From an uncultured Micrococcales bacterium (GTDB taxonomy: Bacteria; Actinomycetota; Actinomycetes; Actinomycetales; Microbacteriaceae): a stretch of 64,000 nt of DNA. A program made the translations under genes and the position numbers. The stretch spans positions 62,001 to 126,000 of the forward strand of contig CAIVWH010000001.1 in the NCBI GenBank assembly GCA_903909605.1. The letters are read 5' to 3'. The notes under the pieces are model-generated. The model was not told the DNA's origin. It ran no database searches and saw only the letters and a list, made by a program, of their open reading frames with translations. Shown one piece after another: positions 58,460 through 64,000 of this stretch (the stretch's first letter is position 1; each line of letters begins with the position of its first letter).

Positions 58460-60001
58460 ATGAGCCCGGTTCGAATCAGTAGCACGCACAACCCGCTGCG
58501 CGACCCAGACGATCGTCGTCTGAATCGCATCGCAGGGCCATCATCGCTAATCATCTTTGGTGTCACCGGCGACCTATCTCGCAAGAAGTTGATGCCGGCG
58601 GTTTACGACCTTGCCAACCGCGGCTTGCTGCCACCAGGCTTTGCCCTGGTTGGCTTTGCTCGCCGCGACTGGGAGCACCAGGACTTCGGCAAGATTGTCA
58701 AAGAGGCTGTGCAGCAGTATTCCCGCACACCCTGGAACGAAGAGGTCTGGCAGCAGCTCGCCAGTGGCATTCGTTTTGTTTCTGGTGAATTCGGCGACGA
58801 CCAGGCCTTCGATCGCCTGAAGGCAACCATCGATGACTTGGATGCCAAGCGCGGCACCAACGGAAACCACGCCTTCTACCTCTCGATTCCGCCAAAGGCC
58901 TTTGAGCAGGTCTGTCAGCAACTCTCTCGCAGCGGTTTGGCCGCTTCAAAACCAGATCAGTTCCGTCGCGTAGTTATTGAAAAGCCATTTGGTCACGATC
59001 TGAAGAGCGCCCGTGAATTGAACAACGTGGTCGAGAGCGTGTTCCCTGCCGACTCGGTGTTCCGCATCGACCACTACCTCGGCAAAGAGACCGTGCAGAA
59101 CATCCTGGCTCTTCGTTTTGCCAACCAGATGTTCGAGCCGCTCTGGAACGCTAACTACATCGACCACGTGCAGATCACGATGGCCGAGGACATCGGGGTT
59201 GGCGGCCGAGCAGGTTACTACGACGGCATCGGTGCCGCCCGCGACGTAATTCAGAACCACCTACTTCAGTTGCTTGCCCTGACGGCCATGGAAGAGCCGG
59301 TGTCGTTTGACGCGGCCGATTTGCGCGCAGAAAAAGAAAAGGTACTATCGGCCGTGACTCTGCCAAGCGATTTGGCCAAGTACACAGCCCGCGGTCAGTA
59401 TGCCGGTGGTTGGCAGGGCGGCGAGCATGTTCTCGGTTTCTTGCAGGAGGATGGCATGAATCCGAAATCTGTCACCGAGACTTATGCGGCAATGCGTCTG
59501 GATATCAACACGCGCCGCTGGGCAGGTGTTCCGTTCTATCTGCGCGCCGGCAAACGACTGGGTCGACGGGTCACCGAAATCGCCGTGGTATTCAAGCGCG
59601 CGCCACAGCAGCTGTTCGCCAAATCGCAAACCAGTGCACTGGGTCAGAACGCTCTGGTCATCCGTGTGCAGCCTGACGAGGGAGTGACGATTCGCTTCGG
59701 CTCAAAGGTTCCAGGCGTCGGCATGCAGGTTCGCGACGTCACCATGGACTTCGGTTATGGCCACGCTTTTACTGAGGCAAGCCCAGAGGCATACGAGCGC
59801 CTGATTCTCGATGTGCTGCTTGGTGACCCACCGCTATTCCCCCGCCACGAAGAGGTAGAGCTCTCCTGGCAGATTCTCGACCCGATTGAAGAATTCTGGG
59901 CCAAGAAGGGCAAGCCACAGCAGTATGCCCCTGGCAGCTGGGGTCCAACCAGCGCAGACGACATGATGAAACTCGACGGACGTGCATGGAGGCTCCCGTG
60001 A
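58460..60001 (+). CDS. zwf: Glucose-6-phosphate dehydrogenase
   Basis: First step of the oxidative pentose phosphate pathway, making NADPH. 513 residues: the coenzyme motif IFGVTGDLSRKKLMPAVYDL (about 32-51), EKPFGHDLKSAREL, active-site RIDHYLGKETVQNIL (about 197-211) and YLRAGKRL. An AGAAAG sequence lies close before the ATG at 58460. Its TGA stop overlaps the opcA GTG by 4 nt, as fits a protein pair that works together. Confidence 0.97.
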   Translation: MSPVRISSTHNPLRDPDDRRLNRIAGPSSLIIFGVTGDLSRKKLMPAVYDLANRGLLPPGFALVGFARRDWEHQDFGKIVKEAVQQYSRTPWNEEVWQQLASGIRFVSGEFGDDQAFDRLKATIDDLDAKRGTNGNHAFYLSIPPKAFEQVCQQLSRSGLAASKPDQFRRVVIEKPFGHDLKSARELNNVVESVFPADSVFRIDHYLGKETVQNILALRFANQMFEPLWNANYIDHVQITMAEDIGVGGRAGYYDGIGAARDVIQNHLLQLLALTAMEEPVSFDAADLRAEKEKVLSAVTLPSDLAKYTARGQYAGGWQGGEHVLGFLQEDGMNPKSVTETYAAMRLDINTRRWAGVPFYLRAGKRLGRRVTEIAVVFKRAPQQLFAKSQTSALGQNALVIRVQPDEGVTIRFGSKVPGVGMQVRDVTMDFGYGHAFTEASPEAYERLILDVLLGDPPLFPRHEEVELSWQILDPIEEFWAKKGKPQQYAPGSWGPTSADDMMKLDGRAWRLP

Positions 60002-60975
60002 TCAAAGACCTACCAAACACCACGGTCAGCAAGGTATCCAAGGCCCTTGTCGAGATGCGTGAGGAGGGCGGCGTTGTCGCACTCGGGCGCGTGCTCACCC
60101 TCATCATCCAGACCAAGTTTTCTGGCATCGAGTCGGCTGTGAAGGCCGCCAACGAGGCCTCACGCGAACACCCATGTCGCATCATCGTGCTCGCGGAAAA
60201 CGATGGCCCAAAGACCAAGACCGCAAAGTTGGACGCCCAGATTCGTGTCGGCGGCGACGCGGGTGCATCCGAGGTAATCGTGCTTCGTGCCCACGGAGAG
60301 GCCGGAACTCATCCTGAGGGTCTTGTCACCGGACTGCTACTTCCTGACGCCCCCGTGGTTGCTTGGTGGCCTGACGATGCACCTGAGAATCTGAAGCAAA
60401 GCCCAATCGGCAAGATCGCAACTCGTCGCATCACAGACGCGGCGTCACAGAAAGACCCACACGCATTCCTTCGCAAACTCGCCAAGACCTACTCGCCTGG
60501 CGACAGTGATTTCGCTTGGACTCGCCTTACTCTCTGGCGTGCGCAACTGGCCGCGATTCTCGACCAACCGCCCCACGACCCGGTCATTGAAGTTGAAGTA
60601 ACCGGTGCCTCCGACTCGCCTTCTACCGATTTGCTCGCCGCCTGGCTCGCAATGAAGCTCAAGGTGAAAGTTCGAGAGATTCGAACCAATCGCGGCAAGG
60701 CCGTGCACGGCATCCGCGGGGTTAAGCTGATTCGCAAGTCGGGAGACATTGAAATCGTGCGACGTGTTCCAGACATTGCCACACTGATTCAGCCAACCCA
60801 ACCAACTCGCGAAATTTCGCTGCCCCGCAGAAGCCTGCGCGATTGCTTGAGCGAAGACCTACGTCGCCTGGATGCAGACGACGTATTCGGCAAGGTGCTC
60901 ATCAAGGGGCTGGCCGCTAAGCCGGTTTCTAAAGGCAAAGCAACAGCAGCTCCGGTTTCGCTTAAGGCAAAGTAA
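59998..60975 (+). CDS. opcA: Glucose-6-phosphate dehydrogenase assembly protein OpcA
   Basis: Stimulates G6PDH activity; found in cyanobacteria and actinobacteria. 325 residues. IKDLPNTTVSKVSKALVEMREEGG at the N-terminus, CRIIVLAEND, ASEVIVLRAHGEAGTHPEGLVTGLLLPDAPVVAWWPDDAP (about 88-126) and LPRRSLRDCLSEDLRRLDADD near the end are typical. I chose GTG 59998, with GGAGG 5 nt upstream and a GTGA overlap with zwf, over the ATG at 59986. Continues 3 nt later into pgl. Confidence 0.95.
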   Translation: MIKDLPNTTVSKVSKALVEMREEGGVVALGRVLTLIIQTKFSGIESAVKAANEASREHPCRIIVLAENDGPKTKTAKLDAQIRVGGDAGASEVIVLRAHGEAGTHPEGLVTGLLLPDAPVVAWWPDDAPENLKQSPIGKIATRRITDAASQKDPHAFLRKLAKTYSPGDSDFAWTRLTLWRAQLAAILDQPPHDPVIEVEVTGASDSPSTDLLAAWLAMKLKVKVREIRTNRGKAVHGIRGVKLIRKSGDIEIVRRVPDIATLIQPTQPTREISLPRRSLRDCLSEDLRRLDADDVFGKVLIKGLAAKPVSKGKATAAPVSLKAK

Positions 60976-60978
60976 CCT

Positions 60979-61704
60979 ATGGCCGCCCAAATCGTAAACC
61001 GATTAAAGGATGGCGCCGCCGTTGCCGAAGCCGCAGCCGAACATTTCGTAACCAAGGTTGCGGCCTTGCTCGAAGATAAGGCTGAGGTGAACGTGATGCT
61101 CACCGGCGGCACCGTTGGCATTGCAACCCTGGCCTGCATTGCCGGTCGCGAGGATGCTCACCTGCTCGAATGGTCGCGCATCCAGGTTTGGTGGGGAGAT
61201 GAGCGCTTTGTTAGGGCCGACTCGGATGATCGCAATGCGGTTCAGGCTCGAAAGGCCCTTCTGGGCAAGATTTCAATCCCAGAGGCAAACATCCACGAGT
61301 TCCCCTCGGATGACGGCCTGCTTGAACTGGATGATGCGGTGCGGCTATTTGAGGCCGAGCTTGCAATTCACCGCCCCCACTTCGACTTGGCCTTTGTGGG
61401 CATGGGGCCTGACGGGCACATCTGCAGCCTTTTTCCGGGCAAGCCGGAACCTGAAAAGTCAGTTTCCGTGATTGCAGAGCACGACTCGCCAAAGCCCCCG
61501 GCCAGGAGATTGAGTTTTAGCTATACAGCCATGAACCAAGTTGATGAACTTTGGTTTGTTGTTGCCGGCAGCGATAAAGCGGCCGCTGTCTTTCAGGTGT
61601 TTGGCGATGATCCAACTGCGCTTCCTGCCGGACGAGTGCAAGGAAGGCTCAAAACACTTTGGTTTGTGGATCAGACAGCTGGTAACACCAGCTGGGGCTG
61701 CTAG
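60979..61704 (+). CDS. pgl: 6-Phosphogluconolactonase
   Basis: Hydrolyses 6-phosphogluconolactone, the product of Zwf. 241 residues, NagB/DevB-type fold: MLTGGTVGIATLACIA (about 35-50), VWWGDERFVRADSDDRNA (about 72-89), FDLAFVGMGPDGHICSLFPG (about 134-153, with the catalytic His) and SFSYTAMNQVDELWFVVAGSDKAAAV. 3 nt after opcA. Ends 3 bp before the convergent second RbpA gene; no terminator was found in that gap. Confidence 0.96.
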   Translation: MAAQIVNRLKDGAAVAEAAAEHFVTKVAALLEDKAEVNVMLTGGTVGIATLACIAGREDAHLLEWSRIQVWWGDERFVRADSDDRNAVQARKALLGKISIPEANIHEFPSDDGLLELDDAVRLFEAELAIHRPHFDLAFVGMGPDGHICSLFPGKPEPEKSVSVIAEHDSPKPPARRLSFSYTAMNQVDELWFVVAGSDKAAAVFQVFGDDPTALPAGRVQGRLKTLWFVDQTAGNTSWGC

Positions 61705-61707
61705 AGC

Positions 61708-62124
61708 CTACTTCTTCTTTTTTGCCGATGCCTTTTCGGCTCGGTCTGCTGCCGCTGCCGCAGCTGCCGCGGCGGAACGCTTTATGCGAATAGAGGCTAC
61801 GGCCTCTTCGAGAAGCTGCTTTGCCTCGGCCTCGGTGCGACGCTCTTTGACGTAAGCCAGGTGAGTCTTGTATGGCTCGTGCTTTGCGATGTTTGGCGGG
61901 TTCTTTGAGTCTTGACCGGCAGGCAAACCACAGTTTGGGCAGTCAATCTCAACTGGAATCTCGGACTCTTCGATGCCTGCGGCGAAGGCCGGAGACTGAA
62001 CATGGCCCATGGCGCAGTAGTAACTGCGAACGACTCGGTCTGCTTGGAAGCCCTTGTCTTCTTCACCCATCGGCCCCGCACCAACGCGCGAGCCACGAAT
62101 CGCTGATCCCCCGGTGCCTGCCAT
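61708..62124 (-). CDS. Second RbpA-family RNA polymerase-binding protein
   Basis: 138 residues, related to RbpA and to the proteins encoded beside secG in streptomycetes. N-terminal GGSAIRGSRVGAGPMGE, zinc-type ligands Cys37, His41, Cys62 and Cys65 (DCPNCGLPAGQD), then EPYKTHLAYVKERRTEAEAKQLLEEA, which parallels the RbpA ERRT sigma-contact helix. It ends in nine alanines (118-126) and AEKASAKKKK. The ATG at 62124 has AGGA 8 nt upstream, 9 nt after secG. A role in transcription initiation is inferred by family; the partner sigma is unknown. Confidence 0.85.
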   Translation of the reverse strand: MAGTGGSAIRGSRVGAGPMGEEDKGFQADRVVRSYYCAMGHVQSPAFAAGIEESEIPVEIDCPNCGLPAGQDSKNPPNIAKHEPYKTHLAYVKERRTEAEAKQLLEEAVASIRIKRSAAAAAAAAADRAEKASAKKKK

Positions 62125-62133
62125 TTTGTATTC

Positions 62134-62379
62134 CTAGATTCCGAAACGAGTGAATAGGCCGAGGGTGATGATTACAACCACCCAGACCAGTCCAAGGATG
62201 ATGGTGATGCGGTTCAGGTTGCGTTCTGCAACACCCGAGCTGTTCATCGAGCTGGTCACACCGCCACCGAACATATCGCTAAGACCGCCACCGCGGCCCT
62301 TGTGCAGCAGGATCAGCAGCGTGAGCAGCAGGCTGGTGATGGCCAGCAATACCTGCAGTGCAATCTTGAGGGCGTCCAT
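62134..62379 (-). CDS. secG: Preprotein translocase subunit SecG
   Basis: Small membrane subunit of the SecYEG channel, 81 residues: helix 1 (about 6-24, ALQVLLAITSLLLTLLILLHKG), the conserved loop GRGGGLSDMFGGGVTSSMNSSGVAERNLNRIT, and helix 2 (about 58-76). The ATG has AGGA 6 nt upstream. Downstream of tpiA by 27 nt, the usual pgk-tpiA-secG order. Confidence 0.96.
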   Translation of the reverse strand: MDALKIALQVLLAITSLLLTLLILLHKGRGGGLSDMFGGGVTSSMNSSGVAERNLNRITIILGLVWVVVIITLGLFTRFGI

Positions 62380-62406
62380 TTGGTCCTAACTAGTTAATCT
62401 CGAAAA

Positions 62407-63189
62407 TTATACGCCGATGTGCTTCTGGAAACGGGCTATTCCGCTGAACTCGGTGGCATCCAGGCTGGCTCCACCGACCAGAACGCCGTCGACCTCTGGG
62501 CTGCGCAGATAACCAGCCACGTTGGCCGACTTGACGCTGCCACCGTAGAGGATGCGGGTTGCCTGGGCACGCTCCTCTCCCAGCAGCTCGCCGATGGCCT
62601 CGCGAATCTTGGCGCAGACGGCGGCGGCATCCTCTGGCGAGGCGACCTTGCCGGTGCCGATTGCCCAGACCGGCTCATAGGCGATGATGAACTCGGCCAC
62701 GGTCTCGTGACCGGCAAGTGCTGCCTTGACCTGTCGAAGAGGCACAGCTGCCGCTCCTTCGGTTTCGAGCTCCTCCAGGGTTTCGCCTACACAAATCACT
62801 GGGATCAGGTTGTGGCGGAACGCGGCGGCCACCTTGTCGCGCACGATCTGATCGCTCTCGTGGTGGTACTGGCGTCGCTCGCTGTGCCCGATGAGCACAT
62901 ACTTCATGTCCAGTTTCTTCAGGAACGCTCCGCTGACGTCGCCGGTGTATGCACCGGAATCGTGTTGCGAAAGGTCTTGTGCGCCAAGCTGAATCTCGAA
63001 CTTCTCGGCGTCGGCTAGGGTCTGCACCGTGCGCAGATCGGTGAAAGGCGGAAAAATCGCCACTTCACACTCTTCGTAGTTGTGGCCGACATCGCGCAGG
63101 GTCCAGTGCAGCTTCTGCGCGAGTGCGATTGCCTGCTGGTGGTCGAGGTTCATCTTCCAGTTACCTGCGATAAACGGAACTCTGCTCAC
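62407..63189 (-). CDS. tpiA: Triose-phosphate isomerase
   Basis: Interconverts dihydroxyacetone phosphate and glyceraldehyde 3-phosphate. 260 residues: active-site Lys in AGNWKMNL, His in VLIGHSERRQYHHE (about 97-110), Glu in IIAYEPVWAIGTGKVA (about 168-183), and the phosphate-binding ILYGGSVKSAN and GVLVGGASL. The start is GTG at 63189 with AAGAGG 5 nt upstream. Between pgk and secG on the same strand. Confidence 0.98.
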   Translation of the reverse strand: MSRVPFIAGNWKMNLDHQQAIALAQKLHWTLRDVGHNYEECEVAIFPPFTDLRTVQTLADAEKFEIQLGAQDLSQHDSGAYTGDVSGAFLKKLDMKYVLIGHSERRQYHHESDQIVRDKVAAAFRHNLIPVICVGETLEELETEGAAAVPLRQVKAALAGHETVAEFIIAYEPVWAIGTGKVASPEDAAAVCAKIREAIGELLGEERAQATRILYGGSVKSANVAGYLRSPEVDGVLVGGASLDATEFSGIARFQKHIGV

Positions 63190-63229
63190 TTTGACCTCTT
63201 CGATGTTCTTGGTGTGTGACTTCTGATTT

Positions 63230-64000
63230 TTACGCGAGTACTTCGAGACCAGGAAGGCTCTTGCCCTCGAGGAACTCTAGGCTCGCGCCGCCGCCAGTAG
63301 AGATGTGGCCGAACTGGTCGTCGTTGAAACCTAGGATGCGCACGGCAGCAGCCGAGTCGCCCCCGCCTACCACCGACAGGCCTTGGACTTCGGTGAGGGC
63401 CTGAGCAACAGCGCGAGTGCCGCCGGCAAATTTGTCAATCTCAAAGACGCCCATTGGTCCGTTCCAGAACACGGTCTTTGCTTCGCGAATCTCGCTGGCA
63501 AAACGTTTAGCAGACTCAGGGCCGATGTCGAGGCCCAGTCCGGTTGCGCCGAAAGGCGAACCCTCGATTGCATCTGCTGGAGTAACAGCAACCTCTGCGT
63601 CTGCACCGAACTTGCTGGCAACAACGATGTCGGTTGGCAGAACAACTTCGACTCCGAGCTCGTTGGCACGCTTGAGGTAGTTCTGACAGGTCTCGATCTG
63701 GTCTTTCTCCAGCAGCGATGAACCAACCTTGTGACCCTGTGCTGCCAGGAAGGTGAACACCATTCCCCCGCCAACCAAAATCTTGTTCACTCTTGGCAGC
63801 AAGTGGTCGATAACACCGAGCTTGTCGCTGACCTTCGAGCCACCGAGCACCACGGCGTATGGGCGCTCAGGGTTCTCGGTCAGGCGGGTCAGAACGTCGA
63901 CTTCCTTTTCAATCAGCAGACCGGCTGCACTCGGCAGCGCCTTGGCTAGTTCATAGACACTCGCCTGCTTGCGGTGCACAACGCCGAAGCCGTCGCTCAC
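63230..64000 (-). CDS. pgk: Phosphoglycerate kinase (5' end cut by window)
   Basis: Makes ATP from 1,3-bisphosphoglycerate. About 256 residues of the C-terminal part are visible, roughly two thirds of the protein. [18 protein letters not shown] is the hinge region near residue 150 of full-length enzymes, not a start; [39 protein letters not shown] and [11 protein letters not shown] are the nucleotide-binding and catalytic pieces. The frame runs off the window edge. tpiA follows after 40 nt. Confidence 0.97.
   Translation of the reverse strand: MSDGFGVVHRKQASVYELAKALPSAAGLLIEKEVDVLTRLTENPERPYAVVLGGSKVSDKLGVIDHLLPRVNKILVGGGMVFTFLAAQGHKVGSSLLEKDQIETCQNYLKRANELGVEVVLPTDIVVASKFGADAEVAVTPADAIEGSPFGATGLGLDIGPESAKRFASEIREAKTVFWNGPMGVFEIDKFAGGTRAVAQALTEVQGLSVVGGGDSAAAVRILGFNDDQFGHISTGGGASLEFLEGKSLPGLEVLA

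Noticed and set aside
62134-62160. GGAAT sequences before the second RbpA gene as a SigR promoter
   Set aside because: No GTT follows at 18 nt, and the gene is only 9 nt downstream of secG, so read-through is enough.
1-64000. CRISPR array, insertion sequence, prophage, toxin-antitoxin or other defence island
   Set aside because: I saw no regular repeat-spacer pattern, transposase, integrase, or toxin gene; nearly every gene is a housekeeping or conserved actinobacterial gene.

Overview
The window is a gene-dense stretch of chromosome from an actinobacterium. RbpA, HelY, PafBC, OpcA, the bcc-aa3 oxidase genes, DUF3043 and DUF3099 proteins and a Suf operon with an internal ferredoxin gene all point there. 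Moderate GC by eye (mid-50s), tiny spacers, many 1-8 nt overlaps and the gene order fit a small-genome Microbacteriaceae member, for example a Luna-lineage freshwater type. That placement is inference. I see no phage, transposon, CRISPR array or defence island.

Layout. 1-12.6 kb: aldo/keto reductase (cut by the window edge), DUF3043 protein, M20 peptidase, erpA, then respiration: ctaCDF on + and ctaE-qcrCAB on -, with a P-loop/TipAS pair between, and trpD. 12.7 kb: a 28-bp site matching the actinobacterial dif consensus, so this is probably the replication terminus. 13-25.7 kb: NUDIX, YczE-type membrane protein, GDPD, rbpA behind a SigR/SigH-type promoter, then the classical block trmI-FKBP-pafB-pafC-tatA-tatC-helY-lnt-ppm1. 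The Pup-proteasome genes that normally sit inside this block are absent. 25.8-37 kb: PAC2 protein, uppP, tRNA-Leu, sirtuin, phosphatase, glycosyltransferase, hydrolase, metH and metF back to back, an exonuclease, and L31 type B. 37-46 kb: ABC ATPase, glgA and glgC divergent, serB, two SDR genes, DUF3099, SURF1, ABC-F, bioY. 46-53.4 kb: sufB-sufD-ferredoxin-sufC-sufT, ctaA, photolyase, ctaB. 53.5-64 kb: tkt-tal-pgi-zwf-opcA-pgl on +, and pgk-tpiA-secG-second RbpA-family gene on - (pgk cut by the edge).

How it works together. Most of the aerobic terminal branch is here: bcc complex, aa3 oxidase subunits, haem A synthesis (ctaB, ctaA), SURF1 assembly, and Fe-S assembly (Suf, ErpA). Central carbon flow is covered by both arms of the pentose phosphate pathway and by pgi, tpiA and pgk; glycogen synthesis by glgC and glgA; the methyl cycle by metH and metF.

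The most notable signals are not new gene families but control sequences. At least twelve genes start 6-8 nt after a TANNNT box with no Shine-Dalgarno sequence, which indicates widespread leaderless transcription. Two of these boxes begin at the stop codon of the preceding gene. The metH and metF -10 boxes form a symmetric pair exactly 17 bp apart, so each occupies the -35 position of the other. Protein oddities are a 50-residue histone-H1-like Lys/Ala/Pro tail on cytochrome b, a second RbpA paralogue with poly-Ala and poly-Lys, and an SDR enzyme lacking the YxxxK motif. No stretch over 300 bases lacks a gene.
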